This document shows positions 25,079 through 36,558 of a stretch of DNA of 64,000 nt, piece after piece; the stretch's first letter is position 1, and every line of letters begins with the position of its first letter. The position numbers and the translations under genes are program-made. Below the pieces are notes generated by a model. It did no database searches. It saw only the letters and a list, made by a program, of their open reading frames with translations, and had not been told where the DNA came from. This DNA comes from Littorina saxatilis. Lineage: Eukaryota > Mollusca > Gastropoda > Littorinimorpha > Littorinidae. The DNA lies in contig NC_090252.1 of NCBI RefSeq assembly GCF_037325665.1, positions 49,537,704-49,601,703 of the forward strand. Reading direction: 5' to 3'.

Positions 25079-25440
25079 ATTTAGTCAAGTGTTGACTAAA
25101 TGTTTTAACATAGAGGGGGAATCGAGATGAGGGTCGTGGTGTATGTATGTATGTGGCTGTGTGTGTATAAAGTGATTCCGAGAAAACTACTTGACCGATC
25201 TTCATGAAACTTCGCATGTGAGTTCCTGGGTATAATATCCCCCAAAGTTTTTTTCAATTTTTGGATAGATACCTTTGATGACGTCATATCCGGCTTTTTG
25301 TGAAAGTTGATGCAGCACTGTCACACCCTCATTTTCAACCAAATTGATTGAAATTTTGGTCAAGCAATTTTGGACGAAGGCCGGACTATGGGATTGCATT
25401 TGAGCTCGTAATCTTAAAAAAATAGGTCTTAGTTTGCTCA
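25079..25440. repeat. TAGTCAAG-type repeat, 3'-truncated copy
   Basis: A second copy begins directly after the first (TTTAGTCAAGTGTTGACTAA) and stops after GGATTGCATTTGAGCTCGTA. After 25440 the U1 sequence resumes (TTGAATAAAACCTTGTTTAA), as in U2 at 36460. Confidence 0.75.
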
Positions 25441-25705
25441 TTGAATAAAACCTTGTTTAAACCAAGTAAAGATAGGAAGTCAGTTGTTGATTCTATTCGG
25501 TCCCGCCTAACTAACGGGCCCTGTGTGCACTTAAGATGGAATCCTTGTGACGTACGCTAATTGAGCTTGAGTTCCCAAAGCAGCCAATGGCAAGCGCGCT
25601 ATCCTCAGCGAGACGCTGAGCCGGAAAGTCGATGCTTCGAGCCATCCTGAACAGTGTAGTTGTCTTTGCCGGCACTTATCGCTTGATGACAAAAATGGCG
25701 AAAAT

Positions 25706-25830
25706 GTGACCCTCCACCACGAAATGAGTCGCATTTCACCTCGCGCGGTTCTGCGCTAGGCTTAATATAAGTCCGGGGAGTGTCTGGTAGCAGTGTGAGG
25801 GTCACCTTAGTCACAGGCTTATAACTCTTT
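25706..25830. mobile_element. Truncated copy of the GTGACCCTCC MITE
   Basis: TGTGACCCTCCACCACGAAA and the next 110 bp match the MITE at 19229. The right half is missing and replaced by a CA-rich array. It marks the end of recognisable U1 homology. Confidence 0.75.
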
Positions 25831-26426
25831 TCTAAAACACACACACACGCACAAACACTCACACAAACACACACACCCACACACATACACACTCACACAA
25901 ACACTGTCACAGTTTCGTGACACGAGAAGAGAAGGGATCGACTCTGTCAGGATTATTAAGATTGTCACACTGCAGGCTGAAGAGGAGGAGCGGCTACACC
26001 ACAGGCCCATGCTCCATGACAGACATTTACCAGAGTTAAGTGCATCCATGTGAAACATCGTCCCACCTGTCATCTTTATTTCCCTATGTGATGAACGTGC
26101 AGCCAAGGCAGCGTGACAATATCTGTACGAAGTAGTACTGTGGAGTGCAGCTAGATACTTCCAACTTTGCACGGTCAGCGTGCTAGCTTAATTTTCAACC
26201 AGTGGCTGACTCTTAGCCAGAGTCAGTTTTTGTACGACACCATCGTTATTATTTGATTACAGTTGTGAGAAGGGAGGTGGCGAGTTTGCATATAAACAGG
26301 CACTTGAAACCGTTTATATTTGTTGGATTGAACTCTGTTTTGTTTGACTGCGAGAGTGGATCGTGGTGTGGTTAGTCAGTTAGTAGTAATTGACCGTTCA
26401 TAGTCAGTCATTTGACCATGAAACGT

Positions 26427-26477
<51 letters not shown>

Positions 26478-26600
26478 GCGCGCGCGCACACATACACACA
26501 CACACGCACACACTGACACACACACACACGCATACACATGCACGCATACATACATTCATACACGCATACACAAACACACACACACACACACGCACATACA

Positions 26601-26631
<31 letters not shown>

Positions 26632-26639
26632 TGTGACCC
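25831..26639. other. CA arrays and noncoding DNA
   Basis: CA-rich arrays at 25838-25905 and 26427-26632 surround about 500 bp of non-repetitive sequence. A minus-strand stretch near 26085-25970 is open and begins after CATCACATAGG, but no splice set or domain is convincing, so I call no gene. Confidence 0.6.
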
Positions 26640-27319
26640 GATTCTGCCGTACCAAAATAATACATCAGATGGAAATTTCTGCAAACAATCTGCCAAAGCA
26701 TATCATAATCAGTAAAAGAGATGGGAATCTCCCAAAATGTATTTGAGTGCCATGCGATACAATTATGTTCTGTACAATGTGTATGTGCAGTTTGTACTGA
26801 ATCATTCGATTCACATTACCCAGCAGTCACTAGATTAGCTGAAATGTTGAGTCGGTGTCGCAGAAAGTGAGCTCCATGGGGTGGCGTATTTTGAGCAGGA
26901 AATATGTACGTACCGTTTTGCAGAAGCTAGGAACATGTATCAGACGGAAGTCCTAAACTTAGTCCTGATGACAAGGACTGTGTAAGTTAGACTGTGCTAA
27001 ACCGTGTGTTACGAGTAACCCGCATGAACAGCACATTGGTTCTTTAAGTGTGGACAAATTCTGCCTTTAAAACTAATACATTAGCTGGCACAAAACTACT
27101 TTTGTTTGCAAACAAATTAAATTGTTTCATAATCAGTAAAAGGGATTTGAGTGCCCTGTGACAACATTATTGTCTGCACCTGTACAGCTGTACAGTTTGC
27201 ACTGAGTAATTTCGCGGCTACACAAGTCCCGCATACAAATAAACTGACACTTAAACTACACACGTCAGTCTACAAAACTGTGTCTTTGTCTCGGTCTCAT
27301 TCAACTGAAATATACATAC

Positions 27320-27424
27320 CACAGTTCTGCTCATCACTGTCGTCACCACAGCGGTTAGTTCCATTACAGCTCTGTGACTTGCGTATACAGTTGTTCCCGC
27401 ACTTCCACGCATTAACTTTGCACT
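27320..27424 (-). CDS. LDL-receptor class A exon (array exon 5)
   Basis: 105 bp, phase 1-1, acceptor TTCCTCCCCAG, donor GTATGTATA. It encodes ECKVNAWKCGNNCI, then SCNGTNRCGDDSDEQNC. Six cysteines are kept, but the loop after the second Cys is shorter and the calcium box has Gly where the sister exons have acidic or other residues. It is the most diverged exon of the array. Confidence 0.85.
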
Positions 27425-27483
27425 CTGGGGAGGAAGACAGACAGTTGTGAATTAAATGGAACAAACAAGCCAATATAAACACT

Positions 27484-27523
<40 letters not shown>

Positions 27524-28036
27524 AGGTGTATTTATTTCGCCCAAAACGGTCGAACAGTTTTTCAAGTGTGGTTTTGAACTTTTGTGTTTTGGAAATGCAT
27601 GTACTTGTCAGGAACATACAAGTGCATCCTTGATGTGAAAATCGTTTTATTTGACAATAAAGCAGAATTACCCCGAGTGTATACACTTTTCACGTGAGCT
27701 TTTCTAAAAGTGGGTTATTTCGCCATGTTTGGTTGTGGCTCTGACTGGTGCTAGGAGATATATGGTTGTGGCTATGAACAGACGACATTGATAGAAATTG
27801 TTATTTCTTTCTGCAAACAATCGGATAAAGTGTTTTATAATTAGTAAAAGAGATGTTAATCTCCCACAGTTCATTTGAGTGCCCTGTGATACCTGTACCT
27901 GTGCAGTTTGTACTGAGTAATTTCGCGGCAATATTTCACAAAAGTCCCCCATCAAACAAACTGACAATTAAACTATACACGTCAGTCTACAAGCTATGTG
28001 TTGTGTCTCTGTCTCATTCATCTGACATGTACATAC

Positions 28037-28150
28037 CGGGACAATTCTGCTCATCACTGCCGTCATCACAGCCGTCGTTCACTCCATTACAGCGGTATGA
28101 CTCCGGTACACAGTGGTTGTTCCCGCACTTCCACGAGCCAGTTCCGCACT
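28037..28150 (-). CDS. LDL-receptor class A exon (array exon 4)
   Basis: 114 bp, phase 1-1, acceptor TTCCTCCCCAG, donor GTATGTACATG. It encodes ECGTGSWKCGNNHCVPES and CNGVNDGCDDGSDEQNC. All six cysteines and the acidic box are intact. It lies 613 bp upstream, in transcription order, of the 27320 exon, separated by a CA array and the intron repeat. Confidence 0.88.
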
Positions 28151-28238
28151 CTGGGGAGGAAGACAGAAAGTTGTGACAGCGTGCATTTGAAATAAAATGG
28201 AACAAACAAGCAAGCATATACCGTAAACTACCTTGTAT

Positions 28239-30438
28239 GTGCAGATATTATTGCGATGCCACTCACTGCATTATTCAACAGATCTCTCGAAGAAGCAACA
28301 GTTCCTGCAATATGGAAGATAGCTAATGTAATTCCGATATATAAAAAAGACCAATATCACTTCTTAGCTGTGTAGGTAAAGTTATGGAAAGGTGTGTACA
28401 ATGTCACGTGTTTGCTTATTTGAAGGAGTATAACCTGTTAACACCAGTTCAGTCCGGTTTTATTCCATGTGATTCAACTGTATACCAACTCATTTGTTTG
28501 TATAATGATATATGCAAAGCTTTTGATGATAAGATAACATCACAGGCGATTTTCTTTGACGTGTCAAAAGCTTTCGACAGAGTTTGGCACAAGGGTTTGA
28601 TGAAAAAGTTATACGCTATTGGCATAAGGGGACAGTTGTATTTTTGGTTTGATAATTATTTGAGGGAAAGAAAACAATGTGTTGTGGTAAAAGGTTGTAA
28701 GTCACAGTTTTTGCCGGTTTCTGCGGGTGTTCCCCAAGGGTCAGTATTAGGACCTCTCCTCTTTTTGGTTTATATAAACGACATTGTTGATAATATTGAA
28801 TCAGTGATTAAACTATTTGCAGATGATACCAGCATGTATTTAAGCCTCGATGACCCTTTCCGTAGAACTGAAATACTCAATTCTGATTTAGGTAAGATTG
28901 CAAACTGGGCCATCAAATGGAAAGTGAAATTTAATCAGTCGAAAACAGAGTTAATATCCTTTTCCGGTCAAAGATGTATACAGAAATTTCCCCTTGTTTT
29001 TGGCGATGTAGCCCTCATAGAAAAAGAAAGTCATAAACATTTAGGTGTTATTTTTCAAGATAATTGTAAATGGGCCTTACACATACAGTCTATTGTGGCA
29101 ACTTGTCGAGTACTTGTGGCTTGTTTAAAATCTTATAAATATAGGCTCAGTCGAAGATCCCTAGAAGCAATGTATAAATCTTTTATTTTACCTCATTTTG
29201 ATTATTGTGATGTTGTGTGGGATAATTGTACAAAGAAGCTTTCAGATGAGCTGGAGAAGCTGCAACTCGAATCCATTCGAATTATTGTTGGTGCTGTTAA
29301 AGGCACTTCACACGAAAAATTGTATACAGAATCTGGCTTTATACCACTTATAGAGCGAAGACGCCGTCACAAATTAATGTTATATTATAAAATGGTCCAC
29401 GGCAATGTACCAAATTACCTCAACGTTTTATTGCCACCTCTTGTTTCTGACCTAAATCCCTACCACCACAGACACCCACTAGAGCGTAAGACTCCCCAGT
29501 GTAAATCAGATTTGTACAAGTCATCTTTTATTCCTTCTGCAACTAGTCTCTGGAATAAGTTGCCTGAAAATATACAACAATGTGATTCTGTTGGTCTGTT
29601 CAAGCGACATTTCACAGCTTTTGATATTTCAATTCCACCATATTACTATTCCCCAAATCGCAAAACTGAAGTTTTGCATTGCAGGTTAAGACTTGGAATG
29701 AGTGATTTACAATATGATATGTTTAATCGCCACCTAGTAAACAACCCGGAATGTTCTTGTGGTTATTTTGCTGAAACTGTTCATCACTATTTGCTATCAT
29801 GTCCCCTGTTTAATGATGCAAGAACCGCAACAATCGGTACATTAGCTCCAGAATTTGTTAATATTGACACACTCCTGACAGGTGATTCAAACATTTCCAT
29901 ATTTGAAAATAGTGCTATTTTTGTTGTTGTCCAAAGCTATATTGAGAAATCAAACCGCTTTGGGACACCTTAGTTCGATGTTGGTGTGGGTTTTTCTAAA
30001 TATATTACTTGGGGCCCATCTTTTTTTGTTTTTTTTGTTGTTGTTGTTGTTGTTGATATTTTGTTGTGTCTTTCGTTCTCGTTTTGTATTTGTTTTCGTT
30101 TTCGGTATTGACACAGATTGTGTTCGATAATTCAAACTAAGTTTTCCTTGCTGTTTTTCTCCTTTTCTTATTTTTTCCTTTTTTTATAATTTTTTATTAT
30201 TTTTTTTTATATATATATATTTTGTTTTTGTTTTTTTGTCTCATCTCTTTTTCAAAAAATGTGTCGCATTGATCATAATCCGCCATGAAATTTCAGGAAT
30301 GTTTATGTGAGCACTTACCATAAGTTTTAAACTTGTTGTGCTCCTTCTTAATGATGTTGTTATATTATGCGCGATATAAGCGTCATTGATTGATTGATTA
30401 TCATGTGTCTGTTTATGAATACAAATACTGTTTAAAGG
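28239..30438 (+). mobile_element. 5'-truncated LINE in U2 with 13-bp target duplication
   Basis: AACTACCTTGTAT is duplicated exactly at 28226-28238 and 30439-30451; other units carry it once. The element starts within RT and has a T-rich 3' UTR. Its 3' end is GCGCGATATAAGCGTC plus ATTG repeats at 30370-30400. About 38 bp (ATCATGTGTC to TTTAAAGG) lie between the ATTG tail and the target duplication, which suggests carried-along 3' flank. Confidence 0.88.
28384..29973 (+). CDS. LINE reverse transcriptase, N-terminally truncated
   Basis: 529 codons open from the first in-frame Met to the stop. RT palm motifs are intact: FFDVSKAFDRVWH, AGVPQGSVLGPLLF, KLFADDTSMYL and HKHLGVIFQDN. After RT comes the C-terminal region with RLGMSDLQYDMFNRH and a Cys/His cluster (CSCGYF..TVHHYLLSCPLF), typical of I/Jockey/CR1-type LINEs. 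Endonuclease and the first RT motifs are missing through 5' truncation. An open frame of this length suggests a fairly recent insertion. The Met is only the first in frame, not a real start. Confidence 0.9.
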   Translation: MERCVQCHVFAYLKEYNLLTPVQSGFIPCDSTVYQLICLYNDICKAFDDKITSQAIFFDVSKAFDRVWHKGLMKKLYAIGIRGQLYFWFDNYLRERKQCVVVKGCKSQFLPVSAGVPQGSVLGPLLFLVYINDIVDNIESVIKLFADDTSMYLSLDDPFRRTEILNSDLGKIANWAIKWKVKFNQSKTELISFSGQRCIQKFPLVFGDVALIEKESHKHLGVIFQDNCKWALHIQSIVATCRVLVACLKSYKYRLSRRSLEAMYKSFILPHFDYCDVVWDNCTKKLSDELEKLQLESIRIIVGAVKGTSHEKLYTESGFIPLIERRRRHKLMLYYKMVHGNVPNYLNVLLPPLVSDLNPYHHRHPLERKTPQCKSDLYKSSFIPSATSLWNKLPENIQQCDSVGLFKRHFTAFDISIPPYYYSPNRKTEVLHCRLRLGMSDLQYDMFNRHLVNNPECSCGYFAETVHHYLLSCPLFNDARTATIGTLAPEFVNIDTLLTGDSNISIFENSAIFVVVQSYIEKSNRFGTP

Positions 30439-30856
30439 AACTACCTTGTATACGTCCAGTATCGAGTAAACGTCCACCTTTTACTTTTGGTCAAATGTTG
30501 CGCACAGGGTACAGTACCAAGTAAACGCCCACCCCTCAGTTTCGATCAGTGGAGTAGACAAGGAAAATGAAAAACATGTTTTCCTTCCTCGGAAATGTTT
30601 CGGGGAGTAGACAGTAAAAAGGATTCTAGAGTGGCTAGAGAATCGCAATACATTTTTGACTGGGAGGGAAAAAAAGCAACAAAAGCTTCATCTTGGGCGG
30701 GAAGTGAAGTCTGAATAGGATGATTTACGTTTTCTTTGATTTCTTGACTAAGAACGGGTAGAGGGCCGCGTCGTCAGGAACAAAGATATTTTGAAGTTAT
30801 GAACTTGTTAACAGACACTAAAGCAACAAGATTATCATCGTGGTTTGCTTGCAGAA

Positions 30857-30859
<3 letters not shown>

Positions 30860-30942
<83 letters not shown>

Positions 30943-31000
30943 GTGTGTCTGTGTGTGTGTGTTGTGTGTGTGTGCGTCTGTGTGTGTGTGTGAGAGAGAG
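30860..31000. repeat. (TG)n microsatellite, U2
   Basis: TG repeats with scattered C and A changes. It is the equivalent of the arrays at 18966 and 54825. Confidence 0.95.
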
Positions 31001-31208
31001 TGAGAGTGAGGACAGTTTTGTGCAATAACGCATCCTTTGAACACTCCTGTGCCACATGACCAAAATATCGTTGTTCTGGCAAAGGAACAGCTCCTGCAAA
31101 GGGTATTTAGTACCTAGTAAACGCCCACCCCCAACTTTTGGGCGACAATGGTGCATAGGGGGAGGGGGTGGCCGTATACAAGGTTGTTTACGGTACATTC
31201 GTGTGCGC

Positions 31209-31209
31209 T

Positions 31210-31244
<35 letters not shown>

Positions 31245-31442
31245 ACACACACATAGCACGCGCCTAAACACACATACATACTCTCTCACACACACACACA
31301 CCTTAACACACCGACCCACACACGCACACACACACATAACACGCGCCTAAACACACATACATACTCTCTCACACACACACACACCTTAACACACCGACAC
31401 ACACACACACACACAAACGTGCAGGCGCGCACACACACACAC
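31209..31442. repeat. CA-rich array with an internal tandem duplication
   Basis: Within the CA array a unit of about 95 bp (ACGCGCCTAAACACACATAC, CTCTCTCACAC, CCTTAACACACCGAC) is present twice in tandem, at about 31257 and 31340. Confidence 0.85.
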
Positions 31443-32802
31443 ACCTTATGTCTGGAAAGAACGATTGTGGCAGCGTGCATTTGTAATAAAAACGGAACAA
31501 ACAAGCAAACATAAACATTGGGCTGCAACATTCACCCTGTTTCAGGTCAAACGGACACGCACAATCTTCTGAGTGGTTGAGTTAATTTCACACGCCAGCT
31601 TTGATTGCAACAACGTGGTCATGGTGGGGCCCCAAAACATGAACATGTATTATCAAAACGGAACTCGTGTTTCAAAGCATGGCTCCCTGTGTTGATTTTG
31701 CACTTATTTTCTCACCACCAAAATGATGACAAAAACGATGTTTGTGATTTGTTGTCAGACCAGGCCTTGGTCAATAAATATGAAACAAAAGACGATATGC
31801 TCCCCCTCGGACCGAAAAAACAGCTGGTCTGTCAACAACCCATCAAATATCTTATATTGTTATAAGGCAGGTAAAAAAACTGAATATACTATTTTCGCAG
31901 GCGTACAGATTATTTTCATCAAATAATGTTCTGATGTAGTAGATCATTATTTGCATCATTATATTGCATATGTTCTGAAAGTGTTATATTCCAAGAAGTT
32001 ATTGTGTAAATTTGAGCTCATAATATGAAATAGTGATGGAGTATGATGAATCATACTTTTGGTACCCAAATCTGGGTACCAGTGCCGCCTTCATTGGCTC
32101 TCTCGACGCCCGCGTTTAACCGCTTACCTCTCTTCATATAATGAACCGCCCATAGAGCGTCATCGTCCCGATCTATAAATCTTGAAAATCTCCAAAACCG
32201 CATGGAATTCTTGGTTGGGAAATCCTTTCATGAAATGACGTCAGCACCTTTCGGCGAGATGTCAAAGCATTTCAGAGATGGACGGCCAACATAATGTAGA
32301 TCACATTTGAAATGCATGTTAATTGAGCTTGCTTTACAAACTGATACGAAATTAACAGGAGCTTAAGGTCACTTATCAACTGAACTTACTTCGAACAGTC
32401 AGATCGACAGAACGTACAGTACACAAATACTTAGGGAGTCACTCGGTAACCGACGAGCGGATACTGACACATACGTTTTGCTGTACTTAGTGTGCCCGAT
32501 TAACTCGGCTGATGCAGCGTCTGAAAGCGAAGTCGCTACTTTCGGGAGTCACTGGTTCGAATCTCTTAGCAATCAAGAATATGTATTAATTGTTGTGTGT
32601 AATTTCTTCACAATTTTGTTATGTGCTCAACTCATATAATTCTTGTATTTGATTAATTTTAATTATTTCCAAAAGTTTGAGTTTTGTATTGAATATCAAA
32701 TTTATAAAAGGGTTGCATAAATATTGAGTACCTCTGATGAACAATTTCCCAGAATTACTCTTTCTATTTTTAGTAACATAGGCTTTTAGGGCAATATAAT
32801 GG

Positions 32803-33418
32803 AGGGGCGCTGGTTCCATGCGACGCTTAGTTTTCGAGATAGGTGTGACCTGACGAAGTACAGGACGTCACATTCCAAATAAAAACGATTATGTTACAGG
32901 TGGAAGCCGCTGAGACTGCATTGCTTCGGGAGGTTTGCGCAAAAATAGATATTACACGATTCGATCGAAACAGTCGGAGAAGCAGACGCGCTCTGAGAAA
33001 ATTTGCATGAGTGTCTTCCCTTTGTTCGTCTCGTGCTAACGTTATTTTGTATGATAACGATTCACTTGCAAAATAAAGTAAACAATTTGGTGTTGTGGTG
33101 GTAAATGTAGATAGAAATGTGTTATAAAGACAAAGCAAACAGATAAACGTGTTTTTCTCATGAAAATGTTGCGTTGTGCGGATGTTTGGGTGGCCACATG
33201 ATGTACACAAAGCGAAGTGCGGGACGGACTCTGCTCTGTGCTGTAACACTGGCAAGTTCAAAACACGAGAAAAACGATTTCGTTATGCGGGCAGCCACGG
33301 GGGAAGGATGCATTTTTCAAATGGTTGTAAAAGAAGTCTTGTATTTATCATCGTACTCCGGCCCTGTTCTTATTTTCGTCACACCTAAAACCGTTATTTC
33401 TTTTGAGCGACGCAGCAT
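32803..33418. mobile_element. 616-bp insertion specific to U2
   Basis: U1 and U4 read straight through this point (CGCAATGGGCGAG near 21440). In U2, TAATGG flanks the insertion at 32797-32802 and 33419-33424. The ends are partly inverted (GCGACGCT and AGGTGTGAC near both). The left end also occurs at 10513-10567 in reverse. No coding gene was recognised. Confidence 0.7.
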
Positions 33419-34555
33419 TAATGGGCGATTGTATTGCCGCGCGTCGACTGGATGCAGTGTTAGCTACTTCTAGTTCAATGCACTTCATTCAACATACAAA
33501 TAGGCAAGATGTGAAACCAACCGCCTTGCATTTTCTTTGTCGGTGAGTTGCAGTTTCCTCCCTGGTTTCGATGAGTCTCGTTTGTTGATGTATTTTTTAA
33601 TGCGTGTTGGATAAGAGTGTGTTTGTGTGTCTGTATGTCTCATTATTCATCCGGGTGCGTGGTTGGATTTGCTTCCGTTTCTTGAGTTGTTTGTTTGTGT
33701 GTTTGCTTCCTGTTTATTTGGAGAGTGGGGGTGACTCTCTGCGTATTTCTGTTTCTGTGCGTCTGTATGTCTGTCTGTCTCACTCTCTTGCGCGCTCTAT
33801 CTCCCTTAAAGACAAAGAACACCCATTGACATTTAAAAACAACTTCAGTAATAGTTTGCCTGTGGTAATTTTTGAGTGTGTTGAAACAAGTGTAAAAATT
33901 TTTTTTTAAATCTACTGGAAAGACTTTGTGATGCAAGTTATGAATATAATGACATCCCTAGAATCCTTAAAACGAGGGCTGAGTAATTGGATATTATATC
34001 TGACTAATTAATAACGATCACAGGACCTATTTTTGAAGTGGTGGAAATCCCTGGGTTTTTTCGCGTTTGTTATATTGATGTGTTTCTATTTGAATTAATG
34101 TAAAGTTTTTCCGATATAGCTTATTATAGCAAAATTGCGTGACGTTTATGTAGACTAAAATAAGATCAGTATCTCTTAAAGAAAACATAATTATTTCCGG
34201 AATCAACCGGATGATTTAAAGACAAATGGCACATCGCAGAACAGAGTCCACACATATTACAAAACATACTTCAGACCAGAAGGGCGAGGTCCTCAAGACT
34301 GACCTTTGAATTCAGTCGGACCCTCCTTTCAAGACCCCCCAATTTAAGACTCCCTCTTTTGTAAGACCTTGGTTTTTTTTTTACCTTGGTTTTTTTTCAG
34401 ATTCTGTGTGCATAACCTCTCCAATTTTACCCACATCTTTATAGCGTATCTCCAAATTCTCTCAGGCCTCGGTGGGAAAGTTTCGTAGTGTATTCCAGAG
34501 AAGTGATTTTTAAATCTGCACAATGCAAGGTATATATTGAAGTGCTGCAGACGTC

Positions 34556-34902
34556 AATCAATCAATATGAGGCTTATATCGCGCGTATTCCGTGGGTACA
34601 GTTCTAAGCGCAGGGATTTTTTATTTTTTATTTTTTTATGCAATTTATATCGCGCACATATTCAAGGCGTAGGGATTTATTTATGCCGTGTGAGATGGAA
34701 TTTTTTACACAATACATCACGCATTCACATCGGCCAGCAGATCGCAGCCATTTCGGCGCATATCCTACTTTTCACGGCCTATTATTCCAAGTCACACGGG
34801 TATTTTGGTGGACATTTTTATCTATGCCTATACAATTTTGCCAGGAAAGACCCTTTTGTCAATCGTGGGATCTTTAACGTGCACACCCCAATGTAGTATA
34901 CA
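34556..34902 (-). mobile_element. SINE with ATTG tail, headless copy
   Basis: Same family as 19116-19777: tail GCGCGATATAAGCCTC plus ATTG repeats, and body GTGCACGTTAAAGATCCCAC. The tRNA head is missing (5' truncation). CAGACGTC is duplicated at 34548-34555 and 34903-34910; U1 (near 22550) and U4 (near 62345) have it once. Confidence 0.87.
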
Positions 34903-36497
34903 CAGACGTCTGCGTATTCCAATTTTACAAGACAGGATTTCTCTTCAATGACGGTGCATGTAAAACAATGTGTTTCGCGCGGAGCTAATATAGCTCTGAC
35001 AGGAAACATCACAATTGCAGTGTCTCGTCCTTAATGGTGCTGGCCCGTGTCGTCGTGTCTGAACATCGTGTCATACGGATGCAGCAGTTAATTATTATGG
35101 CTATTTATGAATCGGAACTTGAACAGACATATCTGTGCGTCAGATTCACACACTGACAATCCTGACATTGATTGCACACATTTACTTTCGTTAAGGTGAA
35201 CTCGTCAGTTTTAAAGTATGTGATATGTCCTTCGTGAAAGGGCTGGGTGAGCTTATCTTCTATTTTGCCCTCTGTGTTACTAAGAATCATAAATTAGGGG
35301 TTAACACTGATTTCGCAGATCAAGAAAACAAGCTTTTACACACGGCGATGACCAGATATGCTTAATAAAGAAATGTTTTCCTGCTTCGGTGTCTACGTTC
35401 TTCATTAATTCTTGTATGTATGTTTTTGGGGTGGGGTGTTTGCCAAATGGCGACCCTGTCCATACAGACCACCTGTCTAAAGAGACCAGTTTTGCCCAGT
35501 CCCGAGGGTGGTCTCTTTAGACAGGTTCCACTGTATTGTATTTCAGCTTGAAGGCTTAACCGTTAATTGATGAGTTTGGTCATTAAATATCTGAACATTG
35601 TAATTTAATAAAGTTTTTATAACACAGTCCCACAAAAATTCATGTTATTCTTCATCATTTTTTTTATTAACAAAATCCACATGGATATGTTATATCCGGA
35701 TTAAAAACAAGCTTTGAAAATTAAAAAAATATGAACAATTATGATCCAAATTCCAAAATCGATTTCAAAACAATTTCAACTTATTTCGTGTCGGTTCCTG
35801 ATTCCAAAAACATATAGATATAATATGTTTGGATTAAAAACAAGCTTAGAAAGTTAAAAGGAATAGAGATACAGAAAATCGTGCTAACCTGCTCAGCGCA
35901 ACCTCTACCGCGTTATACTGGCCTGTCAATTTAACTGCCTTTGTCACGAGCGGTGGACTGACGATGCTATACGGTCTTGCTAAAAAACGCAGTGTGTTCA
36001 GTTTCATTCTGTGAGTTTAACAGCTTGACTAAATGTAGTAATTTCGCCTGACGCGACTTGTTTTTATTTGACTCAGTACGCATATTCATGTAAACAACCC
36101 CTATTTTACATGCGCTGTCTAAATATGGCATTGGCGAACTACTGCTTATCTGCCACTGGATTACAGTTTGTGATTTGCTACGTAAATTATCTTGTGTATG
36201 CACCAGCCACCTTCCTCTTGTTGAAAGGCTCTACCATTCTTTCTCCCCCCACTCTACCCCCACTTCCTCCTGTTAGTTTTGTCTAATTCTGTTTTGGTTT
36301 GCTTTTACACTGATTTTGATCAAGATGGTTCTATGGTATATTAGTAATATTATGTCCGTGTTACATGTGTTATTTTCGAAGTGCGTAGGGCACGTAATAT
36401 AAGCGTTCGCTTGAGTTCGTGTCCCTATTGTTTCTCGTTTTATTATTTTATAATGTTTAATTGAATAAAACCTTGTTTAAACCAAGTAAAGATCGGA

Positions 36498-36558
36498 ATC
36501 GTCGCGATATAACCTTCGTGGTTGAAAACGACGTTAAACACCAAATAAAGAAAGAAAG
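36498..36558 (+). mobile_element. 5'-truncated SINE tail
   Basis: Only 61 bp: ATATAACCTTCGTGGTTG, ACGACGTTAAACACCAAATA, then AAAG repeats. AAAGATCGGA is duplicated at 36488-36497 and 36559-36568. U1 and U4 lack the insert. The tail is a common mollusc SINE ending and shares CCTTCGTGGT and CGTTAA with the SINE at 39538. Confidence 0.82.

Larger units (their letters stand above)
14990..25705. repeat. Segmental duplication copy U1
   Basis: First copy of the tandem unit. Its first part (from about 15040) matches 39.89-40.2 kb. The LDLa region (15.4-16.6 kb) matches 27.5-28.25, 41.7-42.9, 42.9-43.6 and 53.8-54.8 kb. The distal noncoding block matches 31.4-36.8 kb and 59.7-64 kb. Unique to U1 are the piggyBac element, the SINE plus MITE, the CAGGGCCGGA MITE and the two TAGTCAAG repeats. 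Confidence 0.85.

Noticed and set aside
25819-26172. Minus-strand frame as an extra exon of the LDLa gene
   Set aside because: No acceptor and donor pair in the right phase and no recognisable domain; half of it is CA repeat.
26404-26715. Long THTHTH / VCVCVC frames
   Set aside because: Reading of CA/TG microsatellites; no start context, no conservation apart from the repeat.
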